Shown here: one piece after another, positions 11,709 to 25,600 of the stretch
How positions within the stretch are numbered: the stretch's first letter is position 1
How the letters are laid out: each line of letters starts with the position of its first letter
Assembly: GCF_040807025.1 (NCBI RefSeq)
Contig: NC_090954.1
Coordinates: 17,984,501-18,048,500 of the forward strand
DNA: 64,000 nt
Direction: 5' to 3'
Source of the DNA: Struthio camelus
Taxonomy: Eukaryota > Chordata > Aves > Struthioniformes > Struthionidae
Notes under the pieces: model-generated
Told to the model about the DNA's origin: nothing
Databases searched by the model: none
Seen by the model: the letters and a program-made list of their open reading frames with translations, nothing else
Translations under genes and position numbers: made by a program

Positions 11709-11722
11709 GCAACCTGGGTTGC
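11709..11722. promoter_or_regulatory. RFX/X-box-like inverted repeat
   Basis: gcaacc-tg-ggttgc is a perfect 6-bp inverted repeat with a 2-base spacer, followed by CATGACC. It resembles the RFX half-site pattern GTTGCCATGGCAAC. It lies in a moderately CpG-rich stretch (11720-11860). Confidence 0.3.
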
Positions 11723-13385
11723 CATGACCATATCGCTCGGCACCCAGCTCGCGCGCTGGCTCCGCGATGAACAGAGCCCGCTTTGAGATAGCTGGTTGCA
11801 TGTCACTCGGCCGGGCCGGGTGCCCGGAGGACTCCGACAGCCGATCGCACCCGTCCTATCACAATTCATTTCTACCAACAGCCACCCCCAGCCCCACTGG
11901 AGAAACTATTTATTAACCAGTAATGGGAGGCAGAAGTTTCACAGCATCTCTGCCTAGACAAGAGAAATCAGGCCTTCAATTATTAGCGCACTGTTGTTAG
12001 TGTAGTGGTGTGAAATGAGAAAGAACAGAAAAAAAATCATGTCCGTGAAGTTAGAAACATAATGCATGGCCTGAAAAACATATCTTTTACCCCCTTTATT
12101 CTGGATGAAGTACACGTCATCCTTGCAATAGCCCAACAACACTTGCATTACTGGACTTCATGGAGGTGTTTGGATAGTGCATGTTGACATGGCGTAAGAG
12201 TGAGACCTGAGGTATTTTTACAGCTCAACTAATATCTAGATCGACATAAATGGATATATTTCATTTTACAAGCCTAAGCATGCAAAGGCTATTCCCTTCT
12301 TGCACATAGCTAAAGCCGTTTGTCAGATGATAAAGATGAGGATCTGCCTGTCTTCTGGCTGAAGTCTCGGGAGCACCTGAGACTTCCTCTCAGGAGCTAG
12401 ACTGATCTGAAATACACTCATGTGCATGTCCTGCTGTCTTCTGAATTACGCTGCAGCCATGTCCTCCTGCTGAGTGAAGCCTATATGAATTTATAGTTGA
12501 CTCTTGTGGTTTTGGGGGTCATAGGCCATTTTGGCAATAATGTGAAAATTAATAACTTCGAGCCAGAAATGTGCAATGTTCTTGCAGCTATTTAGTTGAC
12601 AAGCACACAAACAATAAGGAGAAACTTGCTATGGGAGAAGCCCTCTTTTACTTCTGAGCAAATAACAAGCCAATAGAAACTGCAACTGATGCCCAATCAA
12701 TTGACTCTTCTGCAGTATGTGATCTCCATGACAGATTGATGGGAAGTTTTAAACTCTTGTGTGGATTTTCAACCTAGGTTTTTTTAACAGGAAGTAAATG
12801 ACTGTTTGGACCAATTCCCAGTTACGGTAGAACCATCAGCATAATAACTGTTGACTGTTGAGGGTAGCTCTGGCCTCTAGGGTTGCTAAAAATCTCCTCT
12901 AAATAACTTAGCATTCGGACCGTAGCCTTAGGCTCCCAGGCTCTCAGGGGATGGGACAGTGTCCGGGGTGAAGGGCTGGAGGCGGTAGGTGGGGGGCTGC
13001 TGGTCCCCATGGGGGAGGGCCGACACCGTGGGATCTCTGCAGACAGCTCACGCCACAGTCAGAGACTTTACGTGGTATAAGAGAAGCTCTAGTTTCAGTG
13101 GGTCCATATGCCATTTAGTTTAAGCAACTCCCGGCATTACAAGATGTAAAACACTCACGTTCAGCCTACTGTCTTACAATTTAAGATGCATCCCTGCTTT
13201 TGGGGAAGAAAAGAGGCCTAGTCTTCCCAATAGTCTAAAAAAAAAGATTGCAGTTCAGCACCTCCACTGGACAGACAAGGGTCTAATAAAACAGCAGAGG
13301 TAAGGGGCAGGTTGCTTAAAAAAAATCCTGATTTGTTTTCAGGTGGATAGACTAGTGATCTCACAGCACCTGGAGGTCATAGTTA
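11723..13385. other. Intergenic, nothing recognised
   Basis: Apart from a CpG-enriched stretch up to about 11860 and a G-rich stretch at about 12950-13020, nothing stands out. Confidence 0.5.
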
Positions 13386-13604
13386 GGAATTTATTCCCTC
13401 CCGGCAGACTTGTTTGCCAAAAGATAAAGATCTTCAGTGCAGGTGTACAAAGTGCCAACGATTGCAAAGGTGACACACAGCAAACAGGCAGCCGAGTGAC
13501 TCAGTGACTCGCACACGCCAGCCCCAACAGCCCATGAATCACCAGGAATGTCCCAGCCGCAGGTGTCCTCCAAAGGATCACATTCCCAGGGAAGAGCTCA
13601 CCTG
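13386..13604. promoter_or_regulatory. Candidate enhancer: AP-1, two TEAD, two E-boxes, FOX and C/EBP-like sites
   Basis: Sites seen: GGAATttATTCC palindrome 13386-13397, FOX-type TGTTTGC 13411-13417, C/EBP-type ATTGCAA near 13463, AP-1 TGACTCA 13497-13503, TEAD GGAATGT 13545-13551, E-box CAGGTG 13560-13565, TEAD ACATTCC 13580-13586 (inverted) and E-box CACCTG 13599-13604. The AP-1 site is created by a tandem duplication of agtgactc (13495-13510). TEAD and AP-1 sites close together are the known signature of YAP/TAZ-driven enhancers. The element is 5.7 kb upstream of WWC1, a Hippo regulator, so a feedback element is a tempting inference. Confidence 0.4.
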
Positions 13605-16600
13605 GAGGGTGTTTAACTGCCTTCAGGAGAAAATCAGTCATAGCATGGCAGAGACGTGGGGTGGGGAACAAGGCCTGGGTGCTTGCTTTGGAGTAAATAT
13701 TTACCGGTGGTTTGGGAGAACCCTGATTCAGCAGTGTCTCAGAGTACAGACCTCGGTATCTTGCCCTGCTTCACAAACAACCCTGTGCAACTTAGCCCAG
13801 ACATATACTTACTTGGACCTTCTTTTGAACTGAGTAAAACAAATTTTTTTTTCAATAAGCATCAATTCATCTCAGAGTTGGTGAAAGCTCCTGGATAACA
13901 CGCTTCTTAGGTAGACCTTCCCACAGAAATACGATACTAGGGGTGTAAGCATAATCCAAGCTAAATTTTTCACGTGAAATGCTGAGGCATCTGGAACAAA
14001 CAAGGGGAAAATATTATTTCAAACGCCTGGTAAGGTGTTGTTCAAATACAGCTGTAGTTCAAACAACACCTGGCTTTGCTAGCCCGACAGTTTCTATGCC
14101 CTGTCCTATTGCACGAGTAGGTCAAGGCATAGAGGTTGGGAAGGGATCAGTCCTTTATATACACAATTTTATCCTGTGAGCTCACAAAAGCTAATAATAT
14201 ATTTATTACTTAATAAACAGTAATGGGCGGGGTCCACTCAAGTTTTTAACGCATAGGGTAGCATAAAGGAACACATTACGGTTAGTAATGCTTTTGATGA
14301 CAAACAGCATGCCAAGGTAAGTTGAAACTTAACATTAGAAGCGAATCCCGCATCACCACCCTGAGGCTTTGTTAAAAGAAGGCTGAATTAAACTTTCCAT
14401 TTTGTCAGAAACCTTTATTCAGCTTGATTGGCTTATGCAGGCCTTGTATCTTTCCCCACCTATTTTCTATCTGCCCTTTTAACATTATATTTATTATCAC
14501 TGAGCATTATGCTGTCTCTTCTCCATGCTCTGCTAGCTTTAACACCAAGCCACCTGAAGAAGCTCCACGGGAGAGTAACTACCACATTTCCTAAAGGAGT
14601 AGTTTCAAGTGAAATGATTTGTTCCAGATAGTGTCAGTTAGGGCATAGTTAAATAGCCTCTTGTTTCACAAATTATTCTAGTCGAGGACCTGTTACAATC
14701 CCCCCAGGGAAGCAAAACACACATCAAAAATCCAACCAGCAGGCTTGCAGGGGCAGTGGGAAACCTGGCCTGCTGCACTGGTCCTATTTAATAGCCATCT
14801 TGCCAGACAAACACAAAAACTTTCATTATTACTTATATCTCATCTAGGATATACTACACCCTGCATGAGGAGCCCATTGTACTACATGTCGTGTAAGTAC
14901 AGAACGAGACGACAGATGCTTTGTCTCAGACAATAGGTGCATACAGACAGACGGGGAGTGCAGGCAATACTCAAACAATACTGGCCAAAGTAATAGGCCG
15001 ACTTTTGCTGTTGTCAACTTTTCTCTTTTTGAAGGCCTCCAGCAAAGGGGTATTTTAAGGAGCACTTTAAAGGAAAACAATGAAGCGCCTTTGCCAGTGT
15101 TTACACAATGTTCCTTTCATGCTGTAGGTGGAAAGCAAGGCAGGCCTCTGCTCTCTTCCCTGCCTGGTGGGCCTGGGCACCTTTGCTCTTCTTGCCAGGC
15201 TGGGAACTGCTTTGGAAAGTGTAAAGGCTTTCGGATACTTTCAAAATGAAATGTTCCATTTTTCAAAACGTGATTTTGACACTCTTTTAAAACTAAAATG
15301 CCACTCGGAAACTGAAAAAAAACCCAAACTGACAGGCAAATTTGGGAAGGGGGGGGACGCAAAAGACTTTCTAGAAGAATAAAGCAACCCTCCAGAAAAC
15401 ATTTGCTTCAAGTAGAAGAACGCCTGAGGTTTGAAGAAAGCAATTGTACTCTGGCAATTGAACTCAAACCCATTTTCCCTCCTCTTTCAGCTCAGGCACT
15501 TGAAGAAACCTGTTGGGGTTAGGAGACTGGTACTGTGTTCTAGCAGCTTTTGACACCCATCCTTTTGTTAATTATACTCGATTAAGAACAGAACTTTAAG
15601 TGTTAAGTACAAAAACGTAAACTTTTGAATGCATTAGAAATCAAGCAACAAGCAATCAGCTTCTCTGAAACACGTATCGCCAACAGAAAATGGCTGCTGT
15701 TGTTACTGAATAATTTGTGAAGCAGCCTGTTGCGGACTCTGCAAAACTGCATGCAGTGTCGGTGTGCAGCAAATGAGGTCATATGCTGAGACATTGAACC
15801 CAAGGCAAAAAAAAAAAGGTTTCTGCAGACTTTGTTCTCTGTTCTGTTCTTCCTTTTCACATAGGTAAGGGCTTACCTAGGGATCATACCTTCCCTTTGT
15901 TTGCTCATGAGAAAACAATCACCTGTTTGTTTATTGCTTTATAGTTCAAACAGACTCTGATACCACTGAATTCTTTTGTTGTGAGTGTGAGTGGTAAAAG
16001 GCAGTAAGTTACTGCACACACATTCCTGATTACATTCATAAGTTCATGTGGTTCCATGGAAAAATAAGATCTTTCAGCTTGAGTCAGTACAACCTGCAAA
16101 TATTTTCCTGGGTATTTATTTCAAAAAAAAAAGAGTTTATCTTTTAAAAAAAAATCACACTATTAGTTTCTTTATAAACACAGACAATAACATCTGCTTA
16201 TTTAAATATCCCTTCTCTATCATCTCATCTATATATTTTCTGAAAATTTGAAAAAAAAACCCACTCCAAAATGACACATGTCTTCTGGACGTATCTCTGG
16301 GCTTTAACAGAAGGCCACAATACAGGAACACGAAAATAGACATTAATTTGTGTTCAGCTTGTTATTCTTTTCCTCCTAGCTTTCTCTTGCAGTATTTTAA
16401 AACATTATTGTTGCTGGTTTTTTCCAGTTGTATCAGTTCCCCCTTTTACATTTCATGAGAAGTATCTTGCCTAGTGTTTTACAAAGAGAGAAACACCATT
16501 ATCCAAGATTAAAAGGAGTGAACAGAAAATGATGAGCTGAAGCGACTAGCCCGGTGTCACCTAGAAATGTGTTGCAGGCTGCTGGCTCAAAACCCAGGAG

Positions 16601-17513
16601 TCCTGACAGTCCCATCTCTGGTTGCTGCAGTGCACTGTTCCCAGCAGTGAGTCTTCACTTCTAACAGCAATCACAAGCTTTATTTAGAGCTGTGGACGAA
16701 CATAGTGTTTATTCCGTCATTCTTGTTTTAATATTACTTTACAAGCTGGGCATATGGTACCGCTTATAAAAGCATCACATTTAGCTGCCCCTCCAAATTT
16801 GGCTTCAGATAAAATGGGGTAAAATCCAGATATTCTCCAAATGCCTCACTTTCCATTTTGTCATTTTCTTCCCAGTTCAAGCACTTTATCAGCCCACTGC
16901 TGCTGCATTTGGTTGGCCTTCAGAGAACCAGTAGTTCAGATTCCTGGTGGGTTGTCAGAAAGCCTGAAAGATGTCGATCTTACCCTTGAAATCAGGCACA
17001 AAATGGGATACTATTGCTAATCGTCTTTCTTGCATTTATTTTTCCTCTCTAGCCCTTCAGGGCTCAGTACTTCCCCATGCAGCTCCCTGCATCCCGTCCT
17101 CCAGGCTCCGCTTCCACCCTTGTGCTTTGGCAAAGATCCGTGCTCTGTTCTGCTGTTTCAATAGAGGGAGCAGCAAAGTTCTTGCTTCCCCCTCACGCCT
17201 CACAGTAGAAAACTGGTGTAAGCTGCAAGGGACACTGAGGTAAGGGTGTTCTGCTCCTCAGCCTCCCTAAACCAGCTGGTCGGTGCTCCCCAGGGTAAAT
17301 GTTATCTCATGCAAAAGCTCAGATTCATTACCACAAGGTGCAGTTTGCCCGTGTTAGCTCATGGCCTGATTACTTTGCACCATGTGGACTGTTACTCTGA
17401 CATCTTCTCATGGACAACCTGCTCCAGCCTTCAGCATTACCCAAACCCTGGGACAGAGGACTGGGGAGGACACTGCCTCTTAAGTCCCTTCCTACCCACA
17501 CCGTAGCTGTGCG
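13605..17513. other. Intergenic, nothing recognised
   Basis: AT-rich ordinary sequence with short A and T runs (for example 15809-15819, 16123-16132, 16146-16154). No coding sequence, RNA gene or mobile element was recognised. Confidence 0.55.
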
Positions 17514-17552
17514 TGAGTCAAGCCAGCCCAGGTACTGATTGCAACTGAGTCA
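17514..17552. promoter_or_regulatory. Twin AP-1 sites
   Basis: TGAGTCA occurs at 17514-17520 and again at 17546-17552, the same strand and start-to-start 32 bases (about three helical turns) apart, about 1.7 kb upstream of the WWC1 start codon. Confidence 0.4.
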
Positions 17553-17743
17553 CAGCGACAGACACAGTGTAGACACTCTTAGCCATCTATGGGCTTATGT
17601 CTTACATTTGGGACTTTCTTGTTGTCACGTAATTTCTTTTTATAATCCTGCCTTACAGTGATTAGCTTATATACAGATCCAACAGCAAAGAGCTTTCACT
17701 CTTGAAAAATCACCTTGAGTGTAAACTGAAAAGTCATTAGCAT

Positions 17744-17777
17744 CATATATATATATATATATGCGTATATATATATA
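17744..17777. repeat. (AT)n microsatellite with one GCGT interruption
   Basis: Alternating AT tract broken once by gcg in the middle. It is self-complementary and can form a cruciform. Confidence 0.95.
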
Positions 17778-18369
17778 GGTAATTTCAATGTCATTGTCTA
17801 TTTACTGATTTTCGGCATAAACAATTGGACAATAAGAGCACTTGACTGTCAGCCCATCTCTGTTCTCCATGGGTACAGTCTCCGCCTAACCTGCAAGCGG
17901 CATTACCCTCTCACTGCGCTTGTACAACGGGGACCCAGAGGATGGCTCTTCCTGGGGCGAAAGGGAGACAAACCTGCTAGATATGGATGATATTAACCCC
18001 CCCCAACTCCCAAAGCCCTTCTCTTCATCATCAGCAGAGTTTTTAATGTCTATATTGTGCTCGAACGGCTGCTAGGGGGTTTGCTTTTTCAGTGAGTAGT
18101 CTTGTGAGCTGAAGGCTTTATGAAGACGTTTAGTCGTCTAGCTGTGCATCTAAATTCCTCTTTCTTACTGAAAGAGGATTGCATTTTTCTGTAGGATTGT
18201 CTCATTTGCCTGAAAAGGGCTACACTACACAGTCTGTGGATATTTATGTGCCTTGCCGTACGGAAGTTAGCATCTCCGACAGCGTCCTTTAAAACCAAGG
18301 GCTCGGACGGCTCGGGACGCAGCTCCCGAGATTCAGATTACTTTTCTGTGTTTTCAGCGATTCTTATCA
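17778..18369. other. Proximal upstream region, nothing specific
   Basis: Ordinary sequence leading into the CpG island. CpG density begins to rise near 18295. Confidence 0.5.
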
Positions 18370-18667
18370 CGTGTTTCCCTTACTTTTCCTCGCCCTGCTT
18401 TCCCGGCTGGATGAGGTAACCGACTGCGGAACTGGGGGCGAGGCGGCTCCTCACGACAGCTCTCCCGCCCTGCCCCGGCAGCGGGCGGTCACTCGGCTCG
18501 CGAGGCGCCGCCGAGCGCTGACCGAAGCCTGCCGCCGTGCCCGCCGCAGCGGCCAGGCGGGGAAGCGTGGGCACAAACGTCCCCCAGCGTGCTGGGGCCG
18601 CTCTGAAACACGCCTTGCAGTCGCGGCCGGTCCTCCCATCGACTCGCTGCCTCCCCGCCCTGCCGCG

Positions 18668-18705
18668 GCCGTTAGCCGTCAGCCGTCAGCCGTTAACGGC
18701 TAACG
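18668..18705. repeat. Heptamer array GCCGTYA x4 with inverted copy, in promoter
   Basis: Four tandem 7-mers (GCCGTTA, GCCGTCA, GCCGTCA, GCCGTTA) occupy 18668-18695. The last one overlaps an inverted copy, TAACGGC at 18694-18700, followed by a partial TAACG. The junction is the perfect 14-base palindrome agccgttaacggct (18688-18701). TAACGG fits the MYB-family recognition core (YAACKG), so a MYB-type binding cluster is a reasonable inference, not a demonstrated one. Confidence 0.7.
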
Positions 18706-18898
18706 CCCCCTGCGGCGCGGCCGCGCGGCGCCCCGCCCCCGCGGGCAGGTGCAGCGCAGCGCCCATCCCCCGCCCGGCGGCGGCGGGGGGGGGGGGAGGG
18801 AGGCGCTCGCGCGCCTACAGCAGCGGCGGCCGGCGAATGGCGGGGGCGGCGCTATTACCTGCATTACAGTAGCACCTGGGCGCGGGCGGCGCCTTTAA

Positions 18899-19660
<762 letters not shown>

Positions 19661-22600
19661 TAAGAAGACCTGAAACAAACAAAAAAAATCTCCTGCGGAA
19701 AGCGTCAGTTATTTTCAAGGCACGCTTTGCCTTAGCGAGTTCTGGTTTGCGCGTGAGGCGGTTGTGGCCGGCGCGCAGGTCGCTCGGGCGTGCAGGTCGC
19801 TCAAATGCTAGATTACTGGTGAAGTAACGAGTTTCGAAATTTCACGTTTCGTGCGCTGATAGCTGAGGTTTCAGGATACTCTGCCTCATGAGAAAGCTCC
19901 ATCTCAATGCGATTAAAATTCCAAAAAAAACCCGAATATACAGTTTGTTGTAAAGTTCAGAGTCATCCTCTGTTTGACAGAGAGTCTTTTCCTTCTTGTT
20001 TAGCAATTCCTGGATTTGTTTTGTCCCTCCACCCCGAATGGTTGTTTCGAGGGGTTTCCCTGGTTAGTGGGATGCCAGTGCTATTGATTACTTCCATGCT
20101 TAACAAAAAAACACTGAAACAGAGCTGGAAGTAAGAGATTGTCCGTTTTTTCAAGATTTCAAGGAGTGTTCCGCACCCCAGGAATAGTCTGTGTGTACTG
20201 TACACAACTGTAATCTGTTGGCCTACAGGAGATTCAGAACTCAACATTTTAAGGTTTCTCTCTCAGTAATGTGGCTGAGAAGAAGCTAAAAAGCTTGACA
20301 TAAACACAGTGTTAAAAAAATCTCAAGTCAACACAAGCTTTCATTAGGAAGGTTCTCTTAACATCTTTATCTTGTTAAATAGAGTGAAGACAGTTGAAAA
20401 ATCTATTAGGGCTAATAAAGGCTTATAAAATTCTGATTTGTCCTTGATTAGTAATCCAAAGATTGTATGGACAACTGAACGGATGTCTTATGCATGTGCA
20501 CTGACTATCACAAAAACATTGAATGCTTGCCACTGTTAAAGGAGAACGTTCAGACATATACTGATAAGTCATGTCACATGACATATTCATGGTACACTTA
20601 CAAATACACCCGAATGCACATGGCCCTGAGGAGCTTTGGGTCTGAGTCATCTTCCACTGATGCTACCAAGAAAACCATCTGAGTTAACGCCTTGCTCCCT
20701 TCTCTAAAAATCCTCAAGGTTTTGAGGTGTATCAGCCCATCCCTAGAACCACTAAAACATCAAGGAGTTTTCCCAGGACCTGGGAGACCCTTGTGCTTGT
20801 ACAGGTTCAAATCCTGCTCTGCCGTACTTGCAGAAAAAATATATTCTCTTTAAAGTAATTAGCCCTGTCCATGAAAACCAGCAGACAGAGGAATTTCTGA
20901 GCAGCTCAAGTCATGCTCAGGGCAGTAGTGATTCAGATTTATGCACTGATCACTGGAGTTTTACACTATATTTTCAGTTTAATTTTTTTCTAAGCTTAGC
21001 CTTTTGCAAGTTGCTTCTAAGACTGTTGCAACTGAGAGGTTGATTTGTGCAATTGCTGCGGTGCTCGGCATGCTTTACTTATATATGCCGTCTCCTACCC
21101 AGTTAAATGCAATTGATGTTAGAGATGTGGTTGTAAAAAGGCAAATTTCAGGAGAGGGGGAGGAGGAGGTTTTGTTTTAAAGCTCCTTAACCCAGTTGCT
21201 GCAGAATGGCAAGATTTCAGTGTGACTGTACCTGTATGCTGTCTGCTCAGTGTAGACAGTGAGCAGCAACCGGTAACTGAAGGTGGGAGGCAGGTTTTAA
21301 AGCTTCCCTAAGTCTTTCATTCTAGCTTAATTTAGTGGAAATAAACATGATCAGGGATACAGTCTAGCTTCAGGGCATAGGTTAGCCCATTGTTTTTGTG
21401 GCAACAGTTGGTGTTAGGTTTGTAGCTGGATAGGCATTGTGTTAATGGAGGCTTGCTTAATGAAAATACTGCAGAAGTGGGCCTGGATACGGACATGTAA
21501 GGAGTATCAGCTAGCAGGTGACTGCGTTGGAGAAATCATGGGTAGCGTGGGTGGTACCGTAACAGAGACCTTTCTTCACATACGAATTTCAAAGGTCTAG
21601 AGGCTTCTCTAGCTACTAAATTGCTGAGAAGTGGGAAACCTCTTCACCCCCTGTGAAGGGCCAGGCAGAAATTCCAAATGCGTTTTTGTTGCGTATCTGC
21701 ATGCATGTTATCTGTGCTTGCTTGTCCTGAGGTCCCTCACATTGAGGTCCCTCACACCTTGTGCCTGTAACTAGCATATCTCACTAGCTTACCTGCCGTT
21801 TGATTTAACGCTCCAGTCTTTGGTGCCACACAGTGCTACTCTGTCCAGGACTCTGTATTGGACAGTGTATCCAGTGTACCTGGGAACCTCCTCCCTATCT
21901 TCCCGGTGCTTCTCCAGACCTGGCTTCTCAGGGGCCGGGATCTCCCTCTCTCCCTCTCACCCCTTCTGTCATTTTCTTCATCCTGCTCCATGCAGGCTCT
22001 AGGACCTCTTCTCTGCTTTGGGGTGGGGGCTAGGTAGTCTACCGGATGGTAGGCTGATGGATGTACCAGATGAGCTGGAAAGGGCTGTTCTGGGTGTGTG
22101 TAGGGCTGTGCTGCTGCTACTGAAGGCAGCAGAGTGAGTTGGAAATGTGGCTGTGGACAGGCGTTTGGGGTGAGGCTGGGGGAGGAAGGTGGTTTTGATA
22201 GGTAAGGAGCAGCAGAGAGGGTAAGATGGGGCCTCAGCTGACTGTGGATCCTATGAAATCAGAAGCTGGGGTGGTGAAGCTGGTGGGGCTGGTGATATCG
22301 CAGGTCTTGTGTAACTCACTGTACCAGTTATGCAGATGGGCTCTTGGTAATAAGGCACCACCAGGCTGGGCCACTGTGAAGTCACTGTCGCCTGATGACG
22401 TGTCACTCGTCTGTCGTGCTGACTCGAGTGAAACTCACACTCCTGAAGTCTTGATCGAAGCAGCTGCGTTTTGGAGCGCTTTCACCTCATACACTGTGAA
22501 GGTATACCAGATTTCAAGGCAGTCCTGGGAAGCGAGTAGATTTTAGAGCATTTTGGGACATGCTCTTCTGAGGATAAAGATTAAATTTTGTATTTTAACC

Positions 22601-25600
22601 GTTACTATACTGTTGTTAGAGTGTAAGAGAAAAGAATGAAGCTATCCTGTAAGCAGTGATTCTGGGTTAGAAAGCTGTAAGGCAGCTCTGGTGACCAGGT
22701 GAGTTAGTTTAACAAAAAACTTGATTAGTGTTTTCTTTTTCTTTGTAAAAAGCAGCTCAAGTAGCTGACTCTCTTTTAAAGTTATCATTAAATAATTCAA
22801 GACTTGGATACAGTGTAATGGAAGACCAAATATTTTTGAACTGGGAAAAGGAGTTTGTTATTCCTGGTTTTAGAAGCAAGTGTGATCTTTGAGTCATGCA
22901 CCAGTACATACCATTTGGCGTAACATGCCACATGTCATAGCTGCTTGCTTAACACAGAGTGTATCTGCGTTATAAGCTGCTTCCCTGATTACCAAATAAA
23001 AAATAAGAATGATGTCTCAGAAATATGTTAGCACCAGCTGGTATCTGTTCTTAAAAATAGCTGTGAATCAGGAATTGCATCAATAGAGCGGTCCAAATGA
23101 GATATCTGCTTGTCTCAGACATGTAGATTAGGGATGGATATCTCTATTCCTACAGGTGTATTGTTCTTGGATTCTTTAGGCTAAAGCAAGTGGATATATG
23201 CTTTCTTAGCTCACTATGTTTAGGAGACCCTCTACTCCCCCATCTTAATTTGGAGAAGGATTTTTTTTTCTCCCATCTCCTTCTTGCCTTTCAACTTTAA
23301 AGCTTCCTAACTGCAGTTAGGATTTGGAGATGCCTGATAACCTGCCCCACTCTCCAGCTGTGTTCTCATGACTCTCCCTGCTGGCATGGTGGTATAAGCA
23401 ATTTTTTCTAGGTCATTTTAGATGAAGCTGAACTGACCTTTTCACTTTACCCCAGTCACGGGGCTCCTGTTGATAGTGAAAACTAGCAAAATAGGAGCAG
23501 TTCTCACTTCAGCTTGGTGAAGCTACCAGTAAGCACCGGATATTTTCAGTTTTGGTGAAGTTTGACGATTGTAGAGCCTGAGGATATTGCTGAAGAAAAA
23601 CTAAGCCGGTTATGTATAGAGCATAATCACCTAGCTGTGCCCCTGTAAGCCAGCCTTCTACGTTTCGTACGAAATATTGCAGTATATTTTGCATTTTGCG
23701 TTGTTTTGTTTTTGAAGCTTCTCGTGCCTAGTCTGCTGCGCGCACTTGATGTCCAAACTGTCTGTATTAAACATTTTAAAATGCGAGCGTCACACTAAAA
23801 TGTTGTATGCAACTGTATTATCCACCGCTTGTATTATCTGTCCATAGCATAACTTTAAGCAGTGGAATAAAACTAAATTTAGCTAACTGAAACATGGAAG
23901 TTTTCCAAAATGAGAGAACTTGAAGAAGAGAGGGCAATAAGAGGCCCTAAGAACAAAAGAGAGGCTGTGCTTTTCTGTAGGTGAAAATCAATAGTGTAAG
24001 GAGGAAAAAAAAAAAAAAAGTGTCATAGATATGGCATTTTTCCTCCCCAGCTTTGATTCTTACCTACAGAGCTTTCATCATGGGCAGCAGCGTAGGTCAT
24101 GCAGCTGCAGGCTGCTAGTTTGAGGCCTGCTGTTGCCTTTCCTTACTGATAACTAGCTGAACACCTAGTCATCTGTATGCAAATCTGCTTCTTTCTCACG
24201 TTTACATTCCCAAAGATAGCTGTTTATTTTCTTATAAGGAACAGGCAGTTCAATATACCCATATGTGCTGGTGATACCCATTTTCCGTGAGTACAGAACT
24301 GTGAATGATAGAAATGCAGTCTTTTCTTTAACACAGTCTGAGTGCAATCTCTGGGAACAGGAGTCTTAATGCACGGGATTTGCATTCTTATAAGAACTTT
24401 TTTTTTTTAATAAGAGTAAACTGAAATTGATTTGTCTTTAAGTGCTCGTACATAGGGAGACAAAGACAGGACGTAAGATTGTGATGGCACTTCATTTTTG
24501 TTTTTTAAACTTGCTGATGTCAGGAGTGTTCTGGGGTGAATTGATGCTGGCTGAACCTGTAACTAACTGAATTGGAGCTGAAATCATTCAAACCTCTTCA
24601 GTTCTGAAAATCAGTCTTTGTTTTTCTTCTCTAAGACTCACAAGACAAGCCCTATGATAGACTGCACTGATCAATTTGAGGACTGGGGTGACTTTCTGAG
24701 ATAACGTGCTTCCTTAGTCTATTGTGTAAGCTCACTTAAGACTTGGAAGGATAGCTGGAAACAACAGGTGTGATTCCTTCTAACAAGACATCCCTGCTAA
24801 GGGTGTGGTACACTTAAACCCACTCACGTGCACACACACGTATATATTGAGAGAGAATGTTGACGTTGACTTCAGAACAGCCAAAAACATTATTTTACTT
24901 ATTTCCTTACGGAACATGAAAAAATTAAATGCAAATCTTTGTTCAGCTCGGCAGACTTTTAATGTATGTTGGGGAATTCTTGTTAAATAATTCACTAAAT
25001 TCTTTTTGAAGGATAAATCATGTTGTTTAGAAATTTCACCTTACTACTCTGGCAAGGTCAGCTTGCTTGTGGTAGTGAAGATTTAGCTTTATCTGCTTGA
25101 CTAAAATGAAGAGCTCTTGTTCATAGACCCAATGGTTACTGCTTCCCCCACTGCCCTTTTTTAAGTTACATGCGTAGATAATTGACTGAACAAACAGCAG
25201 ACAAAACTGCTCCCAGTAGAGTAATAACTGCTTTTCACTGCCACTCATCCAGTCAAGTGGCATCTGGAAGACTCTTTGGTTATTCACAGGAGGTTCAGTG
25301 TGTAACAGGAAGATGTAAAGAAGCCAAGTACTACAGCTGTCAGTGTCCTCCAGGTTTTTCCTTGCTTCTGGATGTGTTCTGTTGGCTCGGCGTTCTCTGT
25401 TTATTTTAGTACTTATGGCTTCCACCCCACAGTAACATAAATATCTAGCACGCTTTAAAAACAGATAAATTGCTCTGCCAATCTTATAGATGTGCTGTGG
25501 GGATTAATTAGTTCTGATAAAGTGCTTTCTGGCTGAGATGTCAAGCTGATGTTTCAGGACTGATGGTGTTGTTCAGTGAAACGATTTAATTCTCCTCAGA

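Noticed and set aside
1..18300. Possible 3' end of TENM2, the upstream neighbour in human
   Set aside because: No teneurin coding sequence was recognised on the + strand. Only synteny suggests it, so no feature is called.
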